DNA of 64,000 nt from Apostichopus japonicus (GCF_037975245.1 NC_092576.1:35802611-35866610), one strand, 5' to 3'; counted from the first letter of the stretch, positions 35,451 through 46,040 are shown. The notes: generated by a model from the letters alone, not told the origin. Program-made: numbers and translations.

Positions 35451-35525
35451 TAAGTATTAGTTAATCGGCCTTATATCTCAGTCCAGACAGTGGCGCGATG
35501 GCTTGGCGCACTGTACGAGCTGATG

Positions 35526-36435
35526 TGAATACGAGTAGATATTAAAAGTGAGCTGGCGCTATGCACAATCTGTGTAGCATACATAGCAAGGTACCATACG
35601 CCCATTAAAAGCCCCGTTTGCCTTTCATTGCACTATCAATTATCCGTATCATGACCGCGTAGATTTTTTTGCTATCCCAGTATGAAGTTTTTGTCACTTG
35701 TAAACAAACCCCTTGACTCAGTATAAACAATTTCCTACACTGCCCCTGGGAGGCCTAAAGGAGCTTAAAATTGCTTCAATTGAGCTAATTTTACCACCAC
35801 GTGTACTTCAATTCGTGCTTTTTAACATGATAGCCACGAAAAGCTAGATAATGATTGATAACAGGTCAAGAAACATGTTCTCCTGCTGCTCTTTGGCACT
35901 TTTCCTGAGGGAGAACAATCGAGCGGATTGATATAAGAGTATTAGGATATAGGAGTATTCCACCTTTAAGTATGCAAACAACGTATTACTGTTACCTACC
36001 TAATGAGAAAACGCGAGAAACGCTCCTGCGTAACGAAGATGTCTTAGTCTAACTAAGGGTAAAGTTCGCAAAGTACATTTTTAGAAACGTAACATTGTGC
36101 CCTGTATGTTCTAATATCATGAAGGGTATCTTTTAAGGCCTTTCATGTTTAATAAACCGAGATAATATAGGCATAAGGCTAGATCCCACGGCACTGTCAT
36201 CTGTCAAAAGGCAAATATTGCGTTAGGTTAGCCTATATAGGCTAACCTTTTTGAGGCCTAGACTGAGCTATGCTCAAGTATTTGATTTGATTTGATTTAT
36301 TTGTTTTATCACGTATTAACTTTCAAAGCCATGCTCAGACCTAAGTTAGTTTTAGCGTTAGTTATGACATAGGCTAGCCGTGTGAAACAACTTTACGGTA
36401 TACTGTGCCCGCATATATACGTTTTTTGTCAATGT
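35526..36435. repeat. 910-bp non-satellite insert, copy 1
   Basis: AT-rich DNA of no recognised family, entered abruptly after GAGCTGATG of a monomer and left at CTCTACGAG of another, so the satellite phase is broken. No open frame of note. It contains a 24-bp perfect palindrome (36,225-36,248) and ends with GTTTTTTGTCAATGTC. A near-identical copy lies 2,252 bp downstream; I see two differences (T35,629 to G; C36,368 to A). Confidence 0.9.
36225..36248. repeat. 24-bp perfect palindrome
   Basis: Half-site AGGTTAGCCTAT followed directly by its reverse complement, with no loop. Copied at 38,477-38,500 in the second insert. It could extrude as a cruciform or bind a dimer. No known factor is assigned. 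Confidence 0.9.
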
Positions 36436-36436
36436 C
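36421..36436 (+). repeat. 16-bp junction repeat GTTTTTTGTCAATGTC, copy 1
   Basis: Occurs exactly at three satellite boundaries: here, at 38,673-38,688, and at 39,220-39,235 where the array ends for good. See the other two copies. Confidence 0.9.
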
Positions 36437-37777
36437 TCTACGAGCTGATGAGCGAGACTCTCTTTTGCATCGGTGGTTCGAACCCCGGTGGTGACGTCTT
36501 TTGCCGATCTTTTACAGCGGGTACCTACATTTGGAGCTGTAAGTATTAGTTAATCGGCCTAATATCTCAGTCCATACAGTGTCGTGAAGGCTTGGCGCAC
36601 TGAACGAGCTGATGAGCGAGACTCTCTTTTGCATCGGTGGTTCGAACCCCGGTGGTGACGTCTTTTGCCGATCTTTTACGGCGGGTGCCTACATGGGGAG
36701 CTGTAAGTATTAGTTAATCGGCCTAATATCTCAGTCCATACAGTGGCGCGATGGCTTGGCGCACTCTACGAGCTGATGAGCGAGACTCTCTTTTGCATCG
36801 GTGGTTCGAACCCCGGTGGTGACGTCTTTTGCCGATCTTTTACAGCGGGTGCCTACATGGGGAGCTGTAAGTATTAGTTAATCGGCCTAATATCTCAGTC
36901 CATACAGTGGCGCGATGGCTTGGCGCACTCTACGAGCTGATGAGCGAGACTCTCTTTTGCATCGGTGGTTCGAACCCCGGTGGTGACGTCTTTTGCCGAT
37001 CTTTTACAGCGGGTGCCTACATGGGGAGCTGTAAGTATTAGTTAATCGGCCTAATATCTCAGTCCATACAGTGGCGCGATGGCTTGGCGCAATGTACGAG
37101 CTGATGAGCGAGACTCTCTTTTGCATCGGTGGTTCGAACCCCGGTGGTGACGTCTTTTGCCGATCTTTTACAGCGGATGCCTACATGGGGAGCTGTAAGT
37201 ATTAGTTAATCGGCCTAATATCTCAGTCCATACAGTGGCGCGATGGCTTGGCGCACTGTACGAGCTGTTGAGCGAGACTCTCTTTTGCATCGGTGGTTCG
37301 AACCCCGGTGGTGACGTCTTTTGCCGATCTTTTACAGCGGGTGCCTACATTGGGAGCTATAAGTATTAGTTAATCGGCCTAATATCTCAGTCCATACAGT
37401 GGCGCAATGGCTTGGCGCACTCTACGAGCTGATGAGCGATACTCTCTTTTGCATCGGTGGTTCGAACCTCGGTGCTGACGTCTTTTGTCGATCTTTTACA
37501 GCGGGTGCCTACATGGGGAGCTGTAAGTATTAGTTAATCGGCCTAATATCTCAGTCCAGACAGTGGCGCGATGGCTTGGCGCATTGTACGAGCTGATTAG
37601 CGAGACTCTCTTTGCATCGGTGGTTCGAACCCCGGTGGTGACGTCTTTTGCCGATCTTTTACAGCGGGTCTTTTACAGCGGGATCTTTTACATGGAGAGC
37701 TGTAAGTATTAGTTAATCGGCCTTATATCTCAGTCCAGACAGTGGCGCGATGGCTTGGCGCACTGTACGAGCTGATG
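36436..37777 (+). repeat. 164-bp tRNA-like satellite, block 3 (about 8 monomers)
   Basis: Same monomer type. Its order of variants from 36,581 (GTCGTGAAGG) matches that from 33,837 in block 2, with an offset of 2,744 bp = 2,252 + 3 x 164. The block therefore arose with the composite duplication and differs from block 2 by three monomers. Confidence 0.97.
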
Positions 37778-38687
37778 TGAATACGAGTAGATATTAAAAG
37801 TGAGCTGGCGCTATGCACAATCTGTGTAGCATACATAGCAAGGTACCATACGCCCATTAAAAGCCCCGTTTGCCTTTCATGGCACTATCAATTATCCGTA
37901 TCATGACCGCGTAGATTTTTTTGCTATCCCAGTATGAAGTTTTTGTCACTTGTAAACAAACCCCTTGACTCAGTATAAACAATTTCCTACACTGCCCCTG
38001 GGAGGCCTAAAGGAGCTTAAAATTGCTTCAATTGAGCTAATTTTACCACCACGTGTACTTCAATTCGTGCTTTTTAACATGATAGCCACGAAAAGCTAGA
38101 TAATGATTGATAACAGGTCAAGAAACATGTTCTCCTGCTGCTCTTTGGCACTTTTCCTGAGGGAGAACAATCGAGCGGATTGATATAAGAGTATTAGGAT
38201 ATAGGAGTATTCCACCTTTAAGTATGCAAACAACGTATTACTGTTACCTACCTAATGAGAAAACGCGAGAAACGCTCCTGCGTAACGAAGATGTCTTAGT
38301 CTAACTAAGGGTAAAGTTCGCAAAGTACATTTTTAGAAACGTAACATTGTGCCCTGTATGTTCTAATATCATGAAGGGTATCTTTTAAGGCCTTTCATGT
38401 TTAATAAACCGAGATAATATAGGCATAAGGCTAGATCCCACGGCACTGTCATCTGTCAAAAGGCAAATATTGCGTTAGGTTAGCCTATATAGGCTAACCT
38501 TTTTGAGGCCTAGACTGAGCTATGCTCAAGTATTTGATTTGATTTGATTTATTTGTTTTATCACGTATTAACTTTCAAAGCCATGCTCAGACCTAAGTTA
38601 GTTTTAGCGTTAGTTATGAAATAGGCTAGCCGTGTGAAACAACTTTACGGTATACTGTGCCCGCATATATACGTTTTTTGTCAATGT
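37778..38687. repeat. 910-bp non-satellite insert, copy 2
   Basis: Same sequence as 35,526-36,435 at a constant offset of 2,252 bp, with at least two single-base differences (37,881 and 38,620). It includes the second copy of the 24-bp palindrome at 38,477-38,500. Confidence 0.93.
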
Positions 38688-38688
38688 C
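38673..38688 (+). repeat. 16-bp junction repeat, copy 2
   Basis: GTTTTTTGTCAATGTC at the left edge of satellite block 4. An identical copy at 39,220 flanks its right edge, so block 4 sits between direct repeats like a target-site duplication. Confidence 0.9.
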
Positions 38689-39219
38689 TCTACGAGCTGA
38701 TGAGCGAGACTCTCTTTTGCATCGGTGGTTCGAACCCCGGTGGTGACGTCTTTTGCCGATCTTTTACAGCGGGTACCTACATTTGGAGCTGTAAGTATTA
38801 GTTAATCGGCCTAATATCTCAGTCCATACAGTGGCGCGATGGCTTGGCGCACTGTACGAGCTGATGAGCGAGATTCTCTTTTGCATCGGTGGTTCGAACT
38901 CCGGTGGTGACGTCTTTTGCCGATCTTTTACAGCGGGTACCTACATTTGGAGCTGTAAGTATTAGTTAATCGGCCTAATGTCGCAGTCCATACAGTGGCG
39001 CGATGGCTTGGCGCACTGTACGAGTTGATTAGCGAGACTCTCTTTTGCATCGGTGGTTCGAACCCCGGTGGTGACGTCTTTCGCGTTTCTTTTACAGCGG
39101 GTGCCTACATGGGGAGCTGTAAGTATTAGTTAATCGGCCTAATATCTCAGTCCATACAGTGGCGCGATGGCTTGGCGCACTGTACGAGCTGATGAGCGAG
39201 ATTCTCTTTTGCATCGGTG
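38688..39219 (+). repeat. 164-bp tRNA-like satellite, block 4 (about 3 monomers)
   Basis: Last 532 bp of satellite, starting at CTCTACGAG and ending at GCATCGGTG. It is bounded on both sides by GTTTTTTGTCAATGTC. The monomers carry somewhat more variants (GGGTACCTACATTTGG, GATTCTC, TTTCGCGTTTC), as expected at an array edge. Confidence 0.95.
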
Positions 39220-39235
39220 GTTTTTTGTCAATGTC
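39220..39235 (+). repeat. 16-bp junction repeat, copy 3 (array end)
   Basis: GTTTTTTGTCAATGTC at the point where the satellite stops. Downstream sequence (ATGAATTGAAATGG) is unique, suggesting that it once continued directly from the 910-bp segment. Confidence 0.9.
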
Positions 39236-39440
39236 ATGAATTGAAATGGTCTTAAGACCAACCCAAAAGGATCAATAAAGCTCTAGGCATTGTAAGAACT
39301 GTAGCCCAAAGAAATCCATACTACATATTATTAATACTATAGGCTACCCCGGTGTGTCCTATTTAAATTGTCAATAAATGCATATGATTCAATGGGCCTA
39401 GGCTAGCCCTATATAAAATAATTTACAAGAAACAGAAAGA
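39236..39440. other. Unique flank between the satellite and the DNA transposon
   Basis: 205 bp of AT-rich DNA with a 12-bp palindrome GGTCTTAAGACC near 39,249. No gene or known repeat seen. Confidence 0.6.
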
Positions 39441-39463
39441 CTACCCTTACTCAAAATCCATAT
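39441..39463 (+). repeat. Left terminal inverted repeat
   Basis: 23 bp beginning CTACCCTTACTCAAA. It is the reverse complement of 42,294-42,316 except for one base. Confidence 0.85.
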
Positions 39464-39654
39464 GCATATAGGGTATGGCCCAATTATGGCAATTTGTATC
39501 ATGGCCCATATATCTGTGCCATATATGGAATTTATATCTGGCCATAACAAGAATTGGGCAGATATAACTTAATTCATATAAGGTAAAGGCCATATCTGCC
39601 TCAGATAAAACTTTATATGGGTCACTTTTTATCTGGACCAGATATGGTCCATAT

Positions 39655-39990
39655 ATAGCAGATCCATATATGGCTTACATATGGCAAATCCATATCTTGC
39701 CCATATATGGCAAATCCATATCTGTCCCATATATGGCAAATCCATATCTGGCCCATATATAGCAGATCCTATACGGCTAATATATGGCAAATCCATATCT
39801 GGCCCATATATTGCAGATCCATATCTGAGAAACCAATATTTGGCTCATTATATGGCAAATCAATATCTGGCCTATATATGGTACAACCATATCTGGCTCA
39901 TTATTTAGAAATCCATATCTGGCCCATATATGTCAAATCCATATCTGGCCCATTACTTAGAAATCCATATACTGCCCCATATTATGATAA
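39655..39990. repeat. 26-bp degenerate tandem repeats, left subterminal array
   Basis: Units of the form ATATATGGCAAATCC + ATATCTGGCCC, about 26 bp, repeated roughly seven times cleanly and then more loosely. The open frames across it (39,681-40,006) are low-complexity repeat translations, not genes. Confidence 0.85.
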
Positions 39991-40006
39991 ATCCAGATTG
40001 AACTAG

Positions 40007-41560
40007 TTAACAAAAAAACACATCTGTGCCAGAACTTCATCTGGCGATGTAAAGAAATATATTTTGAAACCAAATAAAGGCAATATATGGCGCAGATAAA
40101 GCAACTCTTTATTTACTGCTTAATTATCATGGCCATTGATTACATTTCATGTTTGATCCATCAGCAGGTATTTTGTTTTTTTCTTGTTTCAACATACCAC
40201 AGTATGTCCAAGCCTTTACAAATAAAAAAAAAAGCAAATACTAAAAGAGGGATTTCTGTTCAAACGAGGCAATATGATTGTCAGAACAAAAATACATGGT
40301 AAAGAGAGTAAAATATCCTGGCATGATAAAATGTTCCACAAATAAATTGGCACTTGAAAGTCTGCTTCATGACAAAATGCCCTTCACTCTGCCGTCTCTA
40401 GGCAGCTGTCTTCAGTCTCTGCAAGGTCTGCAAGTCCTTTCATCGACACAATTCTCAAAATAATGACGAAGATAGACATGTAAAGTTGGGACTTACTTTA
40501 TTTCCAGCACATTCCAAACCCAATTGTGTATATAACATTTTGTGACACAGTTTTATTTGTGCCTCACAATGCTTCCAACTTGAAAAAGATTTCAAAATCG
40601 TTTCAAATTGTGTCTGAAACAAACCCATCTCCAGTCAATTAGACCTAAAAGGCAAGGCAAAATTGGAGGTGAAGATCTACTTATCCTGGACTTAAGAATC
40701 TGCAGTATTGGCCTCAAGCATACCACTCAAAAAGCTCCTTGCTGTTACCTGATCCGACTGCTATGGTCATAAAATGACAGCTGTTCAAAAAATACAGCTG
40801 CACGCTCTGACAGATAGTTTACTTGTACGAGTCTTTGTGTATACACTGTATTGTAAAAGTATACTTACTTTAAACTGGCATCGCGCGGTACCACTAGTGC
40901 ACTTAGAAATAATACTTGAAGGTAGAGTTCTTTCTTCTTCTGTGGTCCTGTAGAGGTTGATACTAAATTGCATTGTGCTATTCCTTTATTTTATATATTT
41001 GCTTTAGTAAATAAGTTTCTGGAGGGCGATATATGTTCCATTCAGTGTCGAAGTTCAGTCCCAAAATATGTTGTTTCCATCCGTTCTAAAAATGTCTTTC
41101 TTACTTCTGACTGTTCAGTTCACTATAGAATTCTTTGCCAATGACCTGACATCGATAGGTTTTATTTTTCGAATCTCCATCACCTTTTCTTATCCTTTCT
41201 ATTGAATTTCCTTATGCTCTCTACTCCTATCATGTGTACACTAGCTGCCTTTCCTATCTCACTCACAGAGTAACCGTTACAAATATATCCTTTGTTCAAA
41301 AGCAGGTCTCACATCATGGAGGTCTGTTTTTACCTCCATGTTCACACTTAATTACCCTCTGAGTCATCTTGTTTCCATCAATGACTCTGTGGTTACCTAG
41401 CAAACCAGATAGATCAAGTGTCCAATGTATACCCTCTTTGACTTAGTGTGCACTGTTAGTGCTTTGCCATTGAAATATGTGCAGTACCACAAATTCCACA
41501 ATATACTGTATAGGGCAATGTAAATCTCTATGAAAATACACTAAGTAAGAGCATGCAGTC
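40007..41560. other. Interior of the DNA transposon
   Basis: About 1.5 kb without recognisable coding sequence. It includes a 9-bp inverted repeat CATGGAGGT/ACCTCCATG (41,315-41,323 and 41,332-41,340) that could form a hairpin. The short open frames at 40,087-40,463 and 40,785-40,973 show no family signature. Confidence 0.5.
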
Positions 41561-42293
41561 TTACATGTATATCTAGTTATATCTGGCTTAATATGGCCAG
41601 ATAAAACTTTATCTGCATATCTGGATAGACTCTGTATCCAGTTATATCTGGCTTTATATCTTTATTAGGCCAGATAAAACTTGATATGCCTATCTGGATT
41701 GACTCTATATCTAGTTATATCTGGCTTTATATGGCCATATCAAACTTGATATGCATATCTGGCTTACACGTATATCAAGATCTCTGGCTTTATATGGCCA
41801 TATCAAACTTGATATGGATATCTGGATTACGATTATACCAAGATATTTCTGTCTTTATATGGCCAGATAAAACTTTATCTGCATATCTGGATAGACTCTG
41901 TATCCAGTTATATCTGGCTTTATATCTTTAATAGGCCAGATAAAACTTGATATGCCTATCTGGATTGACTCTATATCTAGTTATATCTGGCTTTATATGG
42001 CCATATCAAACTTGATATGCATATCTGGCTTACACGTATATCAAGATCTTTGGCTTCATATGGCCATATCAAACTTGATATGGATATCTGGATTACGATT
42101 ATACCAAGATATTTCTGTCTTTATATGGCCAGATAAAACTTTATATGCGTATCTGGATTACAATTATATCAAGATATCTACCTTTATATGGCCATATCAA
42201 ACTTGATATGGATATCTGACTTACAAGATATATCTAGCTTTATATGGCTATATCAAAATTCATCTATCCAGATATAGCCAGATATAAAACCAG
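41560..42293. repeat. Right subterminal repeat array with a 266-bp internal duplication
   Basis: Units of 60-65 bp containing TTTATATGGCCATATC, AAACTTGATATG and ATATCTGG. A larger 266-bp block is duplicated: 41,686 and 41,952 begin the same sequence. Words match the left array in complementary form, consistent with opposing transposon ends. Confidence 0.85.
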
Positions 42294-42316
42294 ATATGGA
42301 ATTTGAGTAAGGGTAG
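42294..42316 (-). repeat. Right terminal inverted repeat
   Basis: 23 bp ending GAGTAAGGGTAG, complementary to the left end. Confidence 0.85.
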
Positions 42317-43815
42317 CTTGATCAAATGATTTTGTTGGAAGAAAAAGACCTTTAACGCGGCAAAGTTGTTGTATGCCATCATAACTGTTATTTGTTAGCT
42401 TACATATACCTACCACAGGCTAACACTAACATGCAGGCATAGCCTTAAATATGCTAATTTACTTGGCTAGGTTGTAACTGTAATTTGTCATATGAAATGC
42501 AAGACATGTACTTAATAAGAATGCAGACACTTGGTCCATTGTTATTATTTAATCGTGTGCAATCAGCATGTACATTAGGCTTGGTATAGCCACCTTGATC
42601 GGAGGTAGGTTAGTTCCATCCTTTTGAAAGTAGCATTTTTACAAGTCTCAAATCATATATTTTTCAGTTGAACATGGATAGCATATTATGTCATCTGAGG
42701 TTACCAAGTACGTGTTGCAGAGGTAGTCAGAAAATTTCACAAATGAAAATATAAGTTGGTCATGCATGCATGTTTTTGACTCAAAGCGGGGATCAAGTTG
42801 CTATATCCAAGACTCCATGCACTGTAAAGCTTATTTTGTTGTAATATTGACGAAGTGTTCCTCTTGTTGCTCACATTAAAAGGGTGTGAAGATTCGCGCA
42901 AAAAGAAAAGTCTATAATGCCGGTAATCTGACCTAGTTTTGAATGAGGTGTAAGACATCACCTTCGATCCCAGAAATACACACACAGCTTACTAATGTCC
43001 GTAAATGGACACTATTGTACAGTCAGTACGTACAGCTGCGGTCAATACCCACAGCACAGTGTATAAATGATACAGGGATGGACATCTCATGTCCAGCTAA
43101 AGATAACAAGGTATCACGTTTCATTACTGTCTGAATTTTGTAGCGACACAAACAAAACGTTACTAACTTGAAATGGGGTGTCCCCCTCCTCTTTGGAATT
43201 TTTTGCATTTCCAGGTGGCCTCAGATGCAATTTGGTGCTCCAAATGAGATTTTCTTTCTCATTTGGAAATGAAAAAGGGGTTTTCTGACTTGCGAAGCGG
43301 GGGGGGGGGCGGAATGATACTTCCGCCTCTCCACATTTTTCACTTGGGGCAAGCCCCCCACCGCCACCCCCTACCCCACCCCCCGGTTCCTACGCCCTTG
43401 ACGTCACATACCTGTAATGCATGCTTATGACCTAAACATTTTTTTACATTGTTCAACTCTTTACTCCCTTTTTTGGATTCCATTGGAAAGTTAGTTTCAA
43501 ACATTTTGATTCAATTAACAAGGTATGGTAGGCTGAAATTGTTTACTTATATCAATTTAAAACATTGTGATTTGAATTAAATTATTTCAGTTGGCAATAT
43601 AGGGCTTTTCAACTTGCAAAATGGTTAGCCAATGTACTTTATGAAGCATTGTTAATTGTTATTTGAATGGTTTCATTCTCATCTTTCCAGCGGAGGGCTT
43701 GGTGGTATACAAAAGTGGCTTTCTACGTTACAGGAAAACAGTCACAGCACATGCTGGTCTAATATGTCTACATCAGTAGCCAAATGGCTTCTTATCACAT
43801 GCCAATATTTTATTT
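42317..43815. other. Intergenic DNA without a recognised gene
   Basis: AT-rich. It contains an 11-G run at 43,299-43,309 and a C-rich stretch at about 43,356-43,385 separated by sequence that could pair partly with it. Short open frames here (42,737-43,208, 43,656-43,838) show no domain or conserved motif. Confidence 0.5.
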
Positions 43816-43821
43816 TTCTTC

Positions 43822-45752
43822 ATGAACATATTATTTAGACGTTATTTAAAGAGTCCTACTGAACATACTAAGTCTATTTACAAAATGTACCGTAATAAAT
43901 TAAACCATGTTAAACGATATTCCAAACGATTATACTTTTATGATAAATTCAAGCAGAGTAGAAACAACGTAAACAGTACTTGGAGTACAATTAATGAAAT
44001 TCTCAATATAAACGGTAAAGACTCATCATATCCAGCAACATATAAAAATGATGATTGCAAAATTAGCAATGATAATGACATCGCTAGCAACTTTAACAAT
44101 TACTTTGTAAATCTTGGTTATAATCTCGCTAGTAAGAATAATATTAAACTAAAAGCGGAACATTTTTTACAAAATAATGACAAGGTATGCCATTCCATAT
44201 TTACATATCCAGTAACAGTAGAAGAAGTTTTAAAAGTTACTCACACAAATGTGAAACCAAACAAAGCAGCAGGCTATGATGACTTTAAGCCAGGTATTAT
44301 CAAACAAGTTATCCCATACATTGTAAAGCCTTTAACTCATCTCTACAATATTTCTTTTAACACCTGGCATTTTTGCGGATAAGCTTAAAATAGCAAAGGT
44401 AAAACCAATCTTTAAAAAAGGAGACCCCAGTCATTTTGAGAATTACCGCCCTATATATTTATTGTCAGTCTTTTCAAAAATTATTGAACGACTAATGTTT
44501 AATCGTATATACAGTTTTTATGTAAATATAATATTCTTAATAACGAGCAGTACGGATTTCGTCCTGACCATTCTACACAATTAGCTTTAGCAGATGCAGT
44601 CAACAATATTTATATAGTCTTGATAAGAATAATACCTCTGTAGGCGTATTTCTCGACCTATCCAATGCTTTTGACACCATAGATCACAAAATATTACTAA
44701 GTAAATATATATTTTTTTTTTGGGGGGGGGTCAGAGGAACAACCCTAAATTGGCTAGATAGTTATCTTTCAATTAGATACCAATACACTTTATATAAAAA
44801 ATCTGAATCTGAACTTGCTAAAATCGTTTGCGGAGTTCCTCAGGATTCTATACTAGGTCCACTACTAATTATAATTTATGTCAATGATATCGTCAATGTC
44901 TCCGATATTGCTAAAACAATATTATTTGCCGACGACACAAATATTTTCTTCGATTCCCAAAATCTACTCTCATCACATAAAACTGTTTCTACTGAGCTAA
45001 CTAAATTTTCCAGCTGGTTTGCAGCAAACAAATTATCTCTTAACATAGAAAAAACTAATTATATGGTGTTTAATGCTAGTCACGCATTCAGATGGGATCA
45101 CAATATTACCATGAATGATAAAATTATGAATAGGGTTAACACTACTAAGTTCTTGGGTGTACACATATACCATAAACTTTCTTGGCGTTATCATATATCA
45201 GCAGTCTGTAACTGTGAGTGGCTAGAAATACTGGTATTATATGCAAATTAAAACATTATTTACCTCCAAATATTCTCAGAACACTGTATATAACTCTGAT
45301 TTTACCAAAATTAAATTACTGCACGACTATTTGGTCAGGAACCTATTCTATATATCTTAATCACCTATGCGTCCTCCAGAAGAAAGCTATCCGCCATATT
45401 TCACATGCTGTAACACGTGATCATACTAGCCCACTATTCAAAAGATTAAATTTATTAAAACTAAATGATATTATAAGAGTACAGCTTGCAACATTTGCAT
45501 AAAGCATGGAACGGATTGCTACCCGAGGCTTTTAAAGATTTTATTTATAGTAATGGACTAATCCACAACCATCAAACACGCCATTGTAATAACGCACATG
45601 TTTTATCCCATCGAAGTACTATGGGTTCTTTAAGCCCTCGTATTCGTGCCATAAAAACGTGGCATAATCTCCAAGACAATGTTAAGAATAAGCCATCATA
45701 CTCTGTATTCAAAAGGAATCTCCAAACTGATATTATTTCTCACTATTGATGG
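43822..45752 (+). pseudogene. 5'-truncated, frameshifted LINE reverse transcriptase (CR1/Jockey type)
   Basis: Reads as the RT and C-terminal part of a non-LTR ORF2 over three frames. Frame 1 (43,822-44,382) gives KSIYKMYRNKLN, NKAAGYDDFKPGIIKQV and LYNISFNT. A single-base gain near 44,365 then shifts it to KPIFKKGDPSHFENYRPI. Motif A is VGVFLDLSNAFDTIDHKIL (about 44,640-44,695). A T-run and G-run (about 44,711-44,731) break the frame. Motif B is PQDSILGPLL and motif C is LFADDTNIF (about 44,922). The C-terminal region runs from FLGVHIYHKLSW to IWSGTYSIYLNHLC, AWNGLLPEAFKDF and SVFKRNLQTDIISHY, ending at 45,749. The endonuclease is missing and stops are present, so it is dead. Frames are described separately, not joined. 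The clade is judged by eye. Confidence 0.88.
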
Positions 45753-46040
45753 ATTTATTCTTGTGTGTGTTTGTAATTAAGATCATGATAAAGATTGTTA
45801 GAATTGTTTATTAAGAATATTAATTTCAATTAGCGTCAATTCTATTATTTCATCATTTTAGATGCTACTATTTTAAACTCCTAAACTTTTCTTTTTCTAT
45901 TCTTAAGTTTTATCTCTCACTTTTTTTTTTCTTTTTGGGGAGTCTCCTACTTTGTTAAGCATTGCAGGCTTTATAGGAGACTTCCCTTCACACTGTAAAA
46001 TGTGATGAAACAAATAAATATACAAATACAAATGTAAAAT
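45753..46040 (+). mobile_element. 3' tail of the truncated LINE
   Basis: About 290 bp following the RT remnant, ending in an A-rich short-repeat tail (AAATAAATATACAAATAC) near 46,040, typical of CR1/L2-like elements that lack a plain poly(A). No clear target-site duplication was found. Confidence 0.55.

Larger units (their letters stand above)
27559..35525 (+). repeat. 164-bp tRNA-like satellite, block 2 (about 49 monomers)
   Basis: Same monomer and orientation as block 1, resuming in register after the LINE. Variants more frequent here include GTCGTGAAGGC in place of GGCGCGATGGC, TTTTAAATCGATG in place of TTTTGCATCGGTG, and CGCAATGTACG. Near 30,230 two monomers are joined out of register at GGTGG, leaving a hybrid without a B box. 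The last full monomer (35,401-35,450) has an internal partial triplication of CTTTTACAGCGGG. Confidence 0.98.
39441..42316. mobile_element. Non-autonomous DNA transposon, 2.88 kb, with inverted termini
   Basis: The ends are inverted copies over 23 bp with one mismatch: left CTACCCTTACTCAAAATCC (39,441 on) and right GGAATTTGAGTAAGGGTAG (up to 42,316). If the outer CTA/TAG includes a TA target duplication, the element proper is 39,444-42,313 starting CCCTTACTC, as for elements that insert at TA. Inside both ends lie dense arrays of ATATCTGG/CCAGATAT-type words, probably transposase-binding or structural subterminal repeats. No transposase frame is present, so it would depend on an enzyme supplied elsewhere. 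The superfamily is not assigned. Confidence 0.75.

Noticed and set aside
1-39219. Hammerhead ribozyme in each monomer, suggested by CTGATGAGCGAGAC and, in some monomers, CGAAACCC
   Set aside because: The sequence between CTGATGA and GAA does not form stem II (only the first pair G-C fits), most monomers have GAAC and not GAAA, and the candidate cleavage position after GGGT is G, which hammerheads do not cut.
1-39219. CENP-B box in the satellite (TTCG....A..CGGG)
   Set aside because: TTCGAACCCCGG has C where the essential A should be and lacks the final CGGG, in all monomer types seen.
1-39219. Functional tRNA genes in tandem
   Set aside because: The A-box-like and B-box-like words are present, but no acceptor stem, anticodon stem or complete T stem forms by eye.
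1-39219. E2F-like TTGGCGC word in each monomer
   Set aside because: A 7-base match in a repeated unit is expected by chance and is part of the A-box-proximal tRNA-like segment.
39681-42206. Open frames with IWPIY and YIWLYMAISNLI repeats
   Set aside because: Translations of the AT-rich tandem repeats in the DNA transposon ends. They are hydrophobic only because of base composition.
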